The position numbers and the translations under genes are program-made. A stretch of 64,000 bases of DNA from Virgisporangium ochraceum (lineage in GTDB: Bacteria; Actinomycetota; Actinomycetes; Mycobacteriales; Micromonosporaceae), in contig NZ_BOPH01000084.1 in NCBI RefSeq assembly GCF_016863655.1, forward strand, positions 1 to 64,000, given 5' to 3'. The notes beneath the pieces are model-generated. The model was not told the DNA's origin. It worked only from the letters and a program-made list of their open reading frames with translations, and ran no database searches. Of this stretch, positions 15,750-24,254 are shown piece after piece; within the stretch, counting starts at the first letter, position 1; the number at the start of each line of letters is the position of its first letter.

Positions 15750-16646
15750 CTAGAGCCGGTCGACGACGAGCGTGTAGACGGCTTCCAGCAGGTCGTACTC
15801 GCGGGCGTTCTCGCTGTGGGCGGTGACCGTGACGGCGACCCGCCGCCGCGGGCAGACGATCGCGTTCTGCCCGTAGCTGCCGGCCATCCGGTAGGTGCCG
15901 GACGCGTCGAGCCACACGCCCAGCCCGTAGCCGTGTGCGTGCCGCGGACCCCAGTCGAGCGCGCTCGTGTCGACCGACTCGGCCGGCATCCGCCGCACGT
16001 ACTCCGCCGGCACCACCTGCTGGTCGTTCCACCGGCCCTCCTGCGCCAGCAGGAGCGCGAAGCGGGCCAGCTCGCCGGTCTTCAGGAACAGGTCGCTCTC
16101 CGCGAACGGGTAGCCGAGCGGGCACGTGTGCCAGGCCGGGTTGTGCAGGTCGAGGGGTGCGAACAGGCGCGGCAGCAGGTAGGCGCGGACGTCGGCACCG
16201 GTGGCGCGGGCCAGCACCCGGCCGAGCGCGTACGGCCCCGACCCGGTGTACTGGAACCGCGTTCCCGGCTCGGCGTCGAGCGGCGCCGCGACGACGTCGT
16301 GCAGCAGGTCGGCGGCGACGATGCGGTGGACGGCGTACCACCGGTGGCTGGTGCCGCTCGTCATCGTGAGCAGGTGGCGCAGCGTCACCCGCTCGAAGCC
16401 CTCCGCGGCGAGTCCGCGCAGCTCGGGGAAGTGGTCGAGGAACCGGTCGTCGAGCGTCAGCCGGCCCTCGGCCTCGGCGAGCCCGAGCGCCACCGACGTG
16501 AAGGTCTTCGAGACCGAGTACAGGTTGACCCGGTCGTCGGAGCGGAACCGGTGCTCCAGGACCGGTTCGCCGGCCCGCTGCACGCAGATGCCGTACGCGC
16601 CCAGCTCCCGCTCCCGGTTCGCCGTCACGAAGTCGTCGAGCAGCAT
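15750..16646 (-). CDS. Serine hydrolase, beta-lactamase class C family
   Basis: A 298-residue penicillin-binding-like serine hydrolase. The SxxK motif is Ser44-Val-Ser-Lys47 (NLYSVSKTF), the YxG/N motif lies in QYTGSGPYALG, and HGYGLGVW near the end corresponds to the third motif region. No signal peptide is visible, so it probably acts in the cytoplasm as an esterase or peptidase rather than a secreted beta-lactamase. ATG at 16646 shares its A with the stop codon of the upstream DUF1905 gene (TGATG), indicating coupled translation. Confidence 0.82.
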   Translation of the reverse strand: MLLDDFVTANRERELGAYGICVQRAGEPVLEHRFRSDDRVNLYSVSKTFTSVALGLAEAEGRLTLDDRFLDHFPELRGLAAEGFERVTLRHLLTMTSGTSHRWYAVHRIVAADLLHDVVAAPLDAEPGTRFQYTGSGPYALGRVLARATGADVRAYLLPRLFAPLDLHNPAWHTCPLGYPFAESDLFLKTGELARFALLLAQEGRWNDQQVVPAEYVRRMPAESVDTSALDWGPRHAHGYGLGVWLDASGTYRMAGSYGQNAIVCPRRRVAVTVTAHSENAREYDLLEAVYTLVVDRL

Positions 16647-16942
16647 CAGACGAGCTCCACCGTGACGCTCGCGACGTCGCCGGCGTCGAGGCCCTCGGCC
16701 CGCCGGACAGCGCGCTTGACCGGCAGCACGTAGACCCCGCGCACGCCGTCGGGGAACACCGACGTGCGCCACGTGCTGGTGCCGATCGACACCCGGACGG
16801 GCACCGAGCCGAACCCGCGCCGTGTGCCCTCGGACAGCTCCCGGATGTCCTCGGACGCGTCGGCCGGCAGGCTCACGAACGTCCAGGTCTCGTCGCGCCG
16901 CGCGTCCCAGACCCACAGCTCGGCCTCGAAGAAGTACTCCAC
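16646..16942 (-). CDS. DUF1905 domain-containing protein
   Basis: A 98-residue single-domain protein beginning VEYFFEAELWVWD, with FGSVPVRVSIGTSTWRTSVF and a YVLPVKRAVRRAEGL stretch characteristic of DUF1905. The domain occurs alone or fused to YdeI-type proteins; no activity is known to me. GTG at 16942 is taken as start because the conserved domain begins there. It is translationally coupled to the serine hydrolase and 52 bases from the divergent ROK gene. Confidence 0.78.
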   Translation of the reverse strand: MEYFFEAELWVWDARRDETWTFVSLPADASEDIRELSEGTRRGFGSVPVRVSIGTSTWRTSVFPDGVRGVYVLPVKRAVRRAEGLDAGDVASVTVELV

Positions 16943-16994
16943 CCGACGAGCATGGCATCCGGGTACGACATTCGGGCCGGGGCACAATCTCCCC

Positions 16995-17882
16995 GTGCGA
17001 CAGATCATCACCCGCGTCGGCGCGTTCGACGTCGGCGGCACCCACATCCGCGGCGTGCAGGTCGACACGGCGGGCTGGCGCGTCGTGCCGAGCACCGCCG
17101 CCGAGTTCTCGCTGCCCGCCGACGGCTCCGCCCGCGACCTGCTCGACGGGATCGCCGACTGTGTCCGGGCCGTCACCACCGACGGTCCCGTCGCGATCGC
17201 GCTGCCCGCGCCGTTCGACTACGCCACCGGCATCGCGCGGTACCACGGCGTCGCGAAGTTCGACGCGCTCAACGGCGTCGACGTCGGCGCGGGGCTGCGG
17301 GCGCGCGGCGTCACGGGTCCGATCGGGTTCACGCCCGACGCGCACGCGTTCCTGCGCGGCGAGGCGATCGCCGGCGCGGCGGCGGGATACGACCGGGCGA
17401 TGGGCGTCACGCTCGGTACCGGCGTCGGATCGGCGTTCCTCGCCGACGGCGCGATGGTCGCCGACGGTCCGCTCGTGCCGCCGGAGAGCCGCATCGATCT
17501 GACCACAGTGGACGGCGCGCCCCTGGAGGAGACGGTGTCCCGGCGCGCGCTGCTGCGGGCCTGGGGCTCGCCGACCGGGGACGTCGCCGACCTCGCCCGC
17601 CTGGCCCGCGCCGGCGCCCCGGCGGAGGTCGAGGTGCTCCGGCACGCCTTCGAGGCACTCGGCCGCGCCCTCGCCCCGTGGGTGACCGGGTTCCGGCCGG
17701 GCGTCGTCGTGTTCGGCGGCGGCATGTCCGGTGCCTGGGACCTCATCGAGCCGCCCGTGCGGGCCGGGCTCGCCGCCGCCGGCGTCACGGCGGTGCCGCA
17801 CCTCGTGCGGGCGGCGTCGGCGCACGACGCTCCCCTGCTCGGCGCGGCCTGGCACGCGGCGGCCGTATCATCGGCTCGGTGA
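16995..17882 (+). CDS. ROK family protein (sugar kinase/regulator-like)
   Basis: A 295-residue ROK/ASKHA-fold protein. FDVGGTHIRG (11-20) is the phosphate-1 motif, GVTLGTGVGSAF (about 137-148) the phosphate-2 loop, and VVVFGGGMSG (about 240) the adenosine motif. The ROK zinc motif CxCGxxGCxE is absent. It may be a glucokinase-like enzyme or a degenerate member. No HTH is present, so it is not a NagC-type repressor. GTG at 16995 starts the frame; the stop overlaps the next gene by four bases (GTGA), making it the first gene of a four-gene coupled unit. Confidence 0.75.
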   Translation: MRQIITRVGAFDVGGTHIRGVQVDTAGWRVVPSTAAEFSLPADGSARDLLDGIADCVRAVTTDGPVAIALPAPFDYATGIARYHGVAKFDALNGVDVGAGLRARGVTGPIGFTPDAHAFLRGEAIAGAAAGYDRAMGVTLGTGVGSAFLADGAMVADGPLVPPESRIDLTTVDGAPLEETVSRRALLRAWGSPTGDVADLARLARAGAPAEVEVLRHAFEALGRALAPWVTGFRPGVVVFGGGMSGAWDLIEPPVRAGLAAAGVTAVPHLVRAASAHDAPLLGAAWHAAAVSSAR

Positions 17883-19624
17883 CGTCTCTGCGCGAGGTCG
17901 AAGCGGCGGCCCGGGAGGGCACGCTCGGCGACATGGTCGACGCCCTGCGGTCCGACCCCCTCTCCCGGTGGCTGGCGAAGGCGTTACGCGTCGACCTCGC
18001 GGCGATCGTCGCCGATCCCGCCCGGACCCTGCAGACCGTGTGGGCGCGTGGGTACTTCACGCCGGCGCTGCGCGGCACGCTCGACCGGTGGCGGGAGGAG
18101 CACGCGGGCCGGCCGTGGGCGAGGGCGCTGCGGCCACCGGCGTTCCCGCTGTCCGGTCCGCTGGAGGAGGAGTACCGCGGCGACTTCTCGGGCGCCGACG
18201 CCGTGTCGCTCACCGACGAAACGGTCACCGTGGTACGCGGGGACTCGGTGACGGTGGTCGACCGCGCGACCGGAGCCCGGCGCCCGTCGACGGCCGCCGC
18301 CGGGCCGTTCTGGACGGTCGACTTCCGCACCGGGTTCGGCCAGTGCCGCGTGGTCGACCTGAACTCCGACGCGGTGCTGCTCGACCTTCAGGTCAACGAC
18401 GAGGACCGGTACGAGGCGGTCGCCGTCGCCGAGGGCGGCGCCGTGTTCGCCGGTGGCTGGTGCTACGACTACGACGGGGTCGTCGTGCGGATCGACGACG
18501 GCGCCGTGCGGTGGCGGTGGGAGAAGGCGGGCGCCCACGTCGCCGGCCTCTCGTGCACGCCCGACGGCGCCCGCGTGCTCGCATTCTCGCGCGGCCGGCT
18601 GTTCGTGCTCGACGGCGCCACCGGCACGGTCGTCCACAGTGGACACGTCGGGGCCGGTGTCGGCGCCGTCGACCCGGCCGGGACCCGGCTCGTCACCGTC
18701 GGCGACTCCGTCGCGCGGGTGTGGACCCTCGACCGGCTCGGCGACGCCGAGGGCGGACTGCCGGGCACCGGCTCGGGCTTCGCGTATGCGATGTGGTCGC
18801 CCGACGGCAGCCGGCTGCTCACCGGGTCGGCGCTGTGCGAGGGGACCGGCGGCCGGCTGGTCGCCGTGCTCCTGATGGACGGGACCGGTTACCTCGAGGG
18901 CGGCCCGCCACCGGATGCGCGGGTGGTCGGCGACACCGAGGTCGTCGAGTTCACGCCGCTGCGGGGAATGACCATGTGGGACGCGGTCAGTGGCGCGCCC
19001 GTCGCCGCCGACCCCGACCGTCGCTACTCGCTGCACCGCGACCGGCTGTGGATCGCGCCGGACGCGCGGTCGTACCTCCACGCCGACCGCGATGGCGGTG
19101 CGCGGCTCCTGCGCACCCGCGACGGCGCGGAGCTCGCCGCGTTCGGCCGCATGGCCGAGGCCGCCTGGTCACCCGACAGCTCCCGGTTCGCGGCCGCCTC
19201 CGACGGCGTCGTCCGCGTCCACGGCGCCGACGGCGCGGTGGAGCACGACCTCGGCACCGTCGACGACGTCACCGGGCTGGTGTTCTCGTGCGACGGAACG
19301 GTGCTGGTGGCCGGCGGCAAGGGAACCGGGCTGCGTCTGTGGGACACCGGCTCCGGCGCACCGCTGGGCACGGCCACCCACACCGGCCGGTACCCGTGGC
19401 GTCCGTCGCCCGACAGGCTCGCGCTCCTCCACGGCCAGCACGGGTTCCGCGCGCGGCGGCACCCGTTCCATGCGCGGCACGAGGCCGGCTTCATGGTGAT
19501 CGAGCCCGACGACCCGGCGCTGCCGGTGTACCGCGTCGCCTGCGACGAGCCCCTGGTTCCCGACCCGACCGGCACCCGCTGGGCCTCCCCTACCGCGCAC
19601 GTGGCCCTGGAACCGTCGCCGTGA
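17879..19624 (+). CDS. WD40-like beta-propeller protein, function unknown
   Basis: A 581-residue protein. After a helical start (1-80), the rest is built of repeated units of the propeller kind, with recurrent SPDGSRLLTG, TPDGARVLAF, SPDSSRFAAA and SCDGTVLVAG blades about 40-60 residues apart. No enzyme motif or signal peptide is visible. It overlaps both neighbours by GTGA. A scaffold or sensor role within the ROK/TY-Chap/LRV unit is an inference. Confidence 0.65.
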   Translation: MTSLREVEAAAREGTLGDMVDALRSDPLSRWLAKALRVDLAAIVADPARTLQTVWARGYFTPALRGTLDRWREEHAGRPWARALRPPAFPLSGPLEEEYRGDFSGADAVSLTDETVTVVRGDSVTVVDRATGARRPSTAAAGPFWTVDFRTGFGQCRVVDLNSDAVLLDLQVNDEDRYEAVAVAEGGAVFAGGWCYDYDGVVVRIDDGAVRWRWEKAGAHVAGLSCTPDGARVLAFSRGRLFVLDGATGTVVHSGHVGAGVGAVDPAGTRLVTVGDSVARVWTLDRLGDAEGGLPGTGSGFAYAMWSPDGSRLLTGSALCEGTGGRLVAVLLMDGTGYLEGGPPPDARVVGDTEVVEFTPLRGMTMWDAVSGAPVAADPDRRYSLHRDRLWIAPDARSYLHADRDGGARLLRTRDGAELAAFGRMAEAAWSPDSSRFAAASDGVVRVHGADGAVEHDLGTVDDVTGLVFSCDGTVLVAGGKGTGLRLWDTGSGAPLGTATHTGRYPWRPSPDRLALLHGQHGFRARRHPFHARHEAGFMVIEPDDPALPVYRVACDEPLVPDPTGTRWASPTAHVALEPSP

Positions 19625-20580
19625 CCACCGAGCGGCTGGCCGACGCGGTCGCCGCCGCCGGTCCGCTGCTCGGCACCGCGCCGGAGGCGGTCGCGGAGGC
19701 TCTCGGGTGGCGGGCGCTGCGGGACTTCGGCGGCGACGGGGTGGTCGCCGACGCCGGGGTGGCCGACGTCCACCTCCGCGGACGGCTGGCGGTCACCGAG
19801 GTGCGGGCGACGCTCGTGTCCACACCGGACGGTCGAGCGTCCATCGTGGACGCCTTCGCCGACGCCGCGGCCGCGCTGCGCCAGCGGTTCGGGTCGCCGG
19901 CCTCCGAGCGTCCGGGCGCGTGGCCGGCGGTCACCTGGCGGCTGCCGCGCATCCGCGGGAGCGGCCTGCTGTGGCGGCGGCGCCACGCCACGCTGACCCT
20001 GTGCTACTCGCCCGACGCGCGCGGGGTCGAGCTCGCGGTCCGCTCCGACGACGAGGCCGACCGGCTCGCCGCGGCCGCCGTCGCGGCGGCGGCCCGGGCC
20101 GAGACCGCCGCCTCCCCGCCCCCGCCCGGTGGATGGGCCGACGGCGACTGGGCCCGGTTCACCGACACGCTCACCGCGGAGCTCGCCGACCTCGAGCCCG
20201 ACCACGTCGTCATCCTCGCCGACCGCACCGCCTCCGACGCTTACGTACAGTTCATGCAGTTCGAGCAGTACTCGCCCCCGTACCTCACCGCGGAGACGAT
20301 CAGCGACCACTTCCGCGACGACCACCGGCAGCTGACCCCCGACCAGCGCCAGCGGCTGACCGCCCTCGGCTGGGAGCCGCCCGACGGCGCGGCGAACTGG
20401 ACCCGTCACCTGGAGTGGCCGGCCCGCTGGGACGGCTACCACCGCCTCGCGGACCTGACCGTCGCCACGCTGCGCGACGTGCACGGCACCCGCTCGCCCG
20501 CCGACCTCGTCCTGGGCGGCTGGGGCTACGACCACACGAGGCCGCCGCCCTTCCCCCGCCTCGGCCTGGCGACCCGGTGA
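19621..20580 (+). CDS. TY-Chap domain-containing protein
   Basis: A 319-residue protein whose C-terminal half (about 165-315) fits the actinobacterial TY-Chap (type III secretion/YbjN chaperone-like) domain: VVILADRTASDAYVQFMQF, LTPDQRQRLTALGW and a late NWTRHLEWPA. The N-terminal half is a separate alpha/beta domain with WRALRDFGG and a proline-rich linker (SPPPPGG, near 160). It is cytoplasmic, with no signal. It is coupled by GTGA to the WD40-like gene before it and the LRV gene after it. The function is unknown to me. Confidence 0.65.
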   Translation: MTTERLADAVAAAGPLLGTAPEAVAEALGWRALRDFGGDGVVADAGVADVHLRGRLAVTEVRATLVSTPDGRASIVDAFADAAAALRQRFGSPASERPGAWPAVTWRLPRIRGSGLLWRRRHATLTLCYSPDARGVELAVRSDDEADRLAAAAVAAAARAETAASPPPPGGWADGDWARFTDTLTAELADLEPDHVVILADRTASDAYVQFMQFEQYSPPYLTAETISDHFRDDHRQLTPDQRQRLTALGWEPPDGAANWTRHLEWPARWDGYHRLADLTVATLRDVHGTRSPADLVLGGWGYDHTRPPPFPRLGLATR

Positions 20581-22022
20581 ACCCCGTGCTGCGCGGCGTC
20601 GCCGTCAACCCGTCGACGCCGGAACCGTTGCTGCTGCGGCTGTCCGAGCGGCCCGACCTCGCTCATTCCCTGCTGGGCCGCGCAGATCTGCCGCCGTCGG
20701 TCGTCGAGCGACTGTCCGTCGATCCCAGGGCCACCGTGCGGCGGCGGCTGGTCGCGCACAGGTCCACCATGGACCGCGTGCGCGCGGCCCTGGCGAGCGA
20801 CCCCGACCCGGGGGTACGGGCCGAGGTGGCGGGCCCGACGCAGCTGTGGGGCGAGCCCCCGCTCACGACACCCGTCGCCGCGCTGCCGGCCCTCGCGGCC
20901 GACCCGGAGCCCGCCGTGCGCGCCGCCGTGGCCGGCAACCGCCTGACACCCGTGGCGCTGCGGTTGGCCCTCGCCGCCGATCCCGACCCGGAGGTGCGCC
21001 GGCGCACCGCCTTCGGTGGGCTGCCGACGGAGACCCTGCACCGGCTGGTCGGCGACCCCGACCGCGCTGTCCGCGAGGCCGCGCTCTCCCGGGCGAGGAT
21101 CGACGCGCCGACGGAGACGATCCCGGCGCACCTCGCCGAGCCGTTCCTGGCCGGAGGCGGCTGGTACCGGGAGACCGCGATCGCGATGGTCGACCTGACC
21201 CCGGCGCTCATCGGGCGGTTCCGGGACGACCGGCCGGCGCTGGCCCGCAACCCCAGCCTCCCGGCCGACCTCATGCCCGGGTTCCTCGACGTCGCACCGG
21301 CTCTGGCCGAGAACCCCGCGCTTCCCGCCGCGATGCTCGAAACGCTCGTCGCCACCATGGATCCCGAGGTGCACCGCGAGCTCCTGCGGCGCACCGACCT
21401 GCCCGACGGCCTGCGTCGGCGGCTCCTCGCCGCCGACGAGGACGACGAGCCGCTGCCGACGGTCACGTCGCTGCGGCACGGGGAGGCAGGACTCGCGGAG
21501 CGACTGTCCTATCTGGACCATCCCAACCCCGCGTTCCGCCGCACCCTCGCGTTGTCCCCCGACCTGCCGCCGGCGGCGGTCCACGCGCTCGCCGCCGACC
21601 CGGACTGGCCGACCCGGCTGCTGGTCTGCGAGCGTAACGGCGACGTGGTTGCGCCGGAGGTGCTGGCGGAGGTCGCGACGACGCATCCCGGTCACAGCCG
21701 CTGGGACCTTCTCCGCAACCCGCGCCTGCCCGTCGAGGTCGCGGTGCGCCATCTCGCCGACGCGGCCGACGACCCGCTGGCCCGGCAGGCGGTCGCCACC
21801 CGGCCCGACACGCCGCCGGACGTCCTCGTGCGGCTGCTCGACGATCCCGACCCGGGGGTGGGCTTCTCGGCCGCCGCCAACCCGGGTCTGCCCGCCGACC
21901 GGTTGCGGGCGCTCCTCGACGGCGACGACCTCCTCCTGCGGGAGGCGGCCGCCGGCAACCCGGCGCTGTCGGCGGAGGAGCTGGAGCGGATCAGCGCGTC
22001 AGCTTCCGGTGGTCCCAGCTGA
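20577..22022 (+). CDS. LRV/HEAT-like repeat protein
   Basis: A 481-residue protein made almost wholly of short helical repeats. DPDPEVRRR, DPDRAVREA, DPDPGVRAEVAG and DDPDPGVGFSAAANPGLP are spaced about 22-25 residues apart, as in leucine-rich-variant or HEAT-like solenoids. There is no iron-sulfur N-terminal cluster as in the nitrogen-fixation LRV protein. Such solenoids usually bind proteins. It is last of the coupled ROK/WD40/TY-Chap/LRV unit, and its 3' end overlaps the PPOX gene on the other strand by 32 bases. Confidence 0.7.
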   Translation: MNPVLRGVAVNPSTPEPLLLRLSERPDLAHSLLGRADLPPSVVERLSVDPRATVRRRLVAHRSTMDRVRAALASDPDPGVRAEVAGPTQLWGEPPLTTPVAALPALAADPEPAVRAAVAGNRLTPVALRLALAADPDPEVRRRTAFGGLPTETLHRLVGDPDRAVREAALSRARIDAPTETIPAHLAEPFLAGGGWYRETAIAMVDLTPALIGRFRDDRPALARNPSLPADLMPGFLDVAPALAENPALPAAMLETLVATMDPEVHRELLRRTDLPDGLRRRLLAADEDDEPLPTVTSLRHGEAGLAERLSYLDHPNPAFRRTLALSPDLPPAAVHALAADPDWPTRLLVCERNGDVVAPEVLAEVATTHPGHSRWDLLRNPRLPVEVAVRHLADAADDPLARQAVATRPDTPPDVLVRLLDDPDPGVGFSAAANPGLPADRLRALLDGDDLLLREAAAGNPALSAEELERISASASGGPS

Positions 22023-22443
22023 CCACCCGCACCGGTTCGACCACGTAGGCCACCCGTTTGCGCGCGGCGTGCTCGACGTACCCGCCCACGACGTCGGCCG
22101 GCACCCCGAGCGGACCCTCGGCGACCAGCCGCCCGACGGCGGCCACGCCGGCGAGGTCCCCGATGGGGTGGGCGATCCCGTTGACCTGCACGCCGCGCAG
22201 GTCGAAGTAGTCCTCGCCGTCCTCGACGAGGCACGTGAGGCGCGGGTCGCGGGCGAGGTTGCGGGCCTTCTGCGAGGCGCGGTACGTCCAGAACGTGATC
22301 CGGCCGTCGCGCAGCGCGTAGAACATCGTGACGACGTGCGGGGTGCCGTCGCGGTTGATGGTGGCGAGGTGCGTCTTGCGGGAGGCGGCCAGCAGGTCGG
22401 CCACCTCGTCGGCGGTCATCGCGGCCCGGGCGCGCTCGTTCAC
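21991..22443 (-). CDS. PPOX-class split-barrel flavin/F420-binding protein
   Basis: A 150-residue pyridoxamine 5'-phosphate oxidase-fold protein (HLATINRDGTPHVVTMFY near 27-44, RITFWTYRASQKARNL near 50-65, LTCLVEDGEDYFDLRGV after). Actinobacterial members often use F420 or FMN to reduce enones or quinones. GTG at 22443 overlaps the stop of the upstream SDR by four bases, so it is translated with the two steroid-type SDRs of the operon starting at 24149. That context suggests a redox step on a sterol intermediate, which is an inference. Confidence 0.78.
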   Translation of the reverse strand: MNERARAAMTADEVADLLAASRKTHLATINRDGTPHVVTMFYALRDGRITFWTYRASQKARNLARDPRLTCLVEDGEDYFDLRGVQVNGIAHPIGDLAGVAAVGRLVAEGPLGVPADVVGGYVEHAARKRVAYVVEPVRVVSWDHRKLTR

Positions 22444-23372
22444 GCGTCACCCGCGAGCGGCAGCGTCTCCTCGCACACGAACCCCACCGGGGGTTCGGCG
22501 CCCGCATCAGAGCGCGGGAACAGCTTGTCGAACGCGCCGTCCAGCCCGGCCGGCGTCCACGAGGCCCCGTCGTCGGTGCGGAAGCTGGCCCGCACGGTCG
22601 GCGGCGCCATCAGCGCGACCAGTCCACCGTGGACGACGAACACCTCACCGTTGATCCGTCGGGCGGCCGGGCCGGCGAGGTAGGTCACCAGCGGGGCGAC
22701 GTGTTCCGGCGCGAACGGGTCGGCGCCGTCGGGTGCCGGTCCCATCAGGCCGGCGGTCATCGCGGTGCGGGCGCGGGGGCAGATCGCGTTGGCCCGCACG
22801 CCGTAGCGGCCGCAGGCACGGGCGGTCGACGCGGTCAGCGCGACGATGCCGGCCTTCGCGGCCGCGTAGTTCGCCTGGCCCGGCGGGGCGAGCAGGAACG
22901 CCTCCGACGACGTGTTGACGATCCGGCCGTGCACCGGCGCGCCGGTGATCTTGCTGCGCTCGCGCCAGTACGCGGTGGCGATCCGGGTGGTGACGAAGTG
23001 CCCGCGCAGGTGCACCCGCAGCACGAGGTCCCAGTCCTCCTCGGACAGTGAGAACACCATCCGGTCGCGGAGCACACCGGCGTTGTTGACCACGACGTCG
23101 AGCCGCCCGTACGCGTCGAGCGCCGCGGCGAGGAGCGCCTGTGCCGTGGTCCACTCGCCGATGTCGCCCGGACACAGGACGGCCTCGCCGCCGGCCGCGG
23201 CGATCTCGGCGGCGACGGCCTCGACCGCGTCGGTGCCGCAGCGGCCGGGCAGGTCGTTGAGCACCAGCCGCGCCCCGGCGGCCGCGAGCCCGAGGGCCTC
23301 CGCGCGCCCGAGGCCGGCGCCCGCGCCGGTGACCACCGCCACGGCGCCGTCGAGACCGTAGGGACCGTCCAC
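22440..23372 (-). CDS. SDR family oxidoreductase, Hsd4A/Rv3502c-like
   Basis: A 310-residue classical SDR with an extended C-terminus. The cofactor loop is TGAGAGLG (16-23), then NNAG, and the active-site Ser...Tyr-x-x-x-Lys lies in NTSSEAFLL...YAAAK. Length and layout resemble the Hsd4A/Rv3502c type of dual 17beta-hydroxysteroid and beta-hydroxyacyl-CoA dehydrogenase in mycobacterial sterol catabolism, by memory of the family rather than by a search. GTG at 23372 has GAGGAG eight bases upstream. It is second in the operon 24149-to-21991, whose divergent promoter region contains a KstR-type operator. Confidence 0.75.
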   Translation of the reverse strand: MDGPYGLDGAVAVVTGAGAGLGRAEALGLAAAGARLVLNDLPGRCGTDAVEAVAAEIAAAGGEAVLCPGDIGEWTTAQALLAAALDAYGRLDVVVNNAGVLRDRMVFSLSEEDWDLVLRVHLRGHFVTTRIATAYWRERSKITGAPVHGRIVNTSSEAFLLAPPGQANYAAAKAGIVALTASTARACGRYGVRANAICPRARTAMTAGLMGPAPDGADPFAPEHVAPLVTYLAGPAARRINGEVFVVHGGLVALMAPPTVRASFRTDDGASWTPAGLDGAFDKLFPRSDAGAEPPVGFVCEETLPLAGDA

Positions 23373-23387
23373 TGTGTACTCCTCAGG

Positions 23388-24149
23388 TCAGTAGCCGGGA
23401 CCGCTGAGGATCCCGCCGTCGGCGACGAACTCCGAACCCGTGGAGTACGACGCCTCGTCGGAGGCGAGGAACGCGACCAGCCGGGAGATCTCGACCGGCT
23501 CGGCGAACCGCGGGATCGGCATGCTGTTGATGAACTGCACCGGGTCGACGCTGCTGAACGACTGCGCGGTCTCCATGACCATGCGGGTCATGACGCCGCC
23601 CGGATGCACCGAGTTGACCCGGATTCCGACCTTCCCGAGCTCCTGCGCCGCCGCCCGCGTGACGCCCCGGATGCCGAACTTGGCGGCGCTGTAGGCCGAC
23701 AGGCCGGCCGCCCCGGCGAAGCCCTCGATCGAGGAGACGTTCACGATCGACCCGCCGCCGGCGGCCGTCATCGGCGCGATCACGGCCTTGACCCCGAGCC
23801 AGCAGCCGACGAGGTTGACGTCGAGCACCCGGCGGAAGTCCGCGAGCGGCATGTCCGCGATCGTGGCGTTGGTGAGGATGCCGGCGTTGTTCACCAGGAC
23901 GTCGATGCGTCCGAACGCGTCGACGGTCGCGGCGACGGCCGCGGCCCACTGCTCCTCGCTGGTGACGTCGTGGTGCACGTAGCGGCAGAGGTCGGGGCCG
24001 AGCTTGCCGGCGACGTACTCGCCCTTCTCGTCGAGCACGTCGCCGATGACCACGCGCGCGCCCTCGGCGACGAAGTGCCGGGCGTGCGCCTTGCCCATGC
24101 CGCGCGCGCCTCCGGTGATGAGTGCGACCTTCCCGTCGAGCCGGCCCAT
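23388..24149 (-). CDS. SDR, FabG3-type 3alpha/20beta-hydroxysteroid dehydrogenase
   Basis: A 253-residue classical SDR. The cofactor loop is GGARGMGKAHA, the substrate loop NNAGILTNATI, and the active site VSSIEG...YSAAKFG. The sequence closely follows mycobacterial Rv2002 (FabG3), a 3alpha,20beta-hydroxysteroid dehydrogenase, as I recall it. It probably interconverts hydroxy and keto steroids in the cytoplasm. ATG at 24149 has GGGAGGT seven bases upstream. It is the first gene of the minus-strand operon, divergent from the alcohol dehydrogenase gene across the KstR-like site at 24223. Confidence 0.82.
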   Translation of the reverse strand: MGRLDGKVALITGGARGMGKAHARHFVAEGARVVIGDVLDEKGEYVAGKLGPDLCRYVHHDVTSEEQWAAAVAATVDAFGRIDVLVNNAGILTNATIADMPLADFRRVLDVNLVGCWLGVKAVIAPMTAAGGGSIVNVSSIEGFAGAAGLSAYSAAKFGIRGVTRAAAQELGKVGIRVNSVHPGGVMTRMVMETAQSFSSVDPVQFINSMPIPRFAEPVEISRLVAFLASDEASYSTGSEFVADGGILSGPGY

Positions 24150-24222
24150 CGGACACCTCCCGGGTAGGCAACAGGTTCCAGTTCCCGAAGCGCTTGCTTG
24201 GTTATACGGGAGAACTCTAGAG

Positions 24223-24236
24223 TAGAACAAGTTTCA
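24223..24236. promoter_or_regulatory. KstR operator (TAGAACAAGTTTCA)
   Basis: The left half is a perfect KstR half-site and the right half (GTTTCA) deviates at two positions from TAGAACnnGTTCTA. It lies between the divergent SDR operon and the alcohol dehydrogenase operon, 18 bases before the ADH start. The palindrome ACTCTAGAGT overlaps its left end. De-repression by a cholesterol-derived CoA thioester would switch on both operons. Confidence 0.8.
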
Positions 24237-24254
24237 ATTCTGGAGGGTGGCAGC

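Noticed and set aside
24186-24199. Possible KstR2-type site (GAAGCGCTTG)
   Set aside because: At least two mismatches at conserved positions, and no KstR2-type genes nearby.
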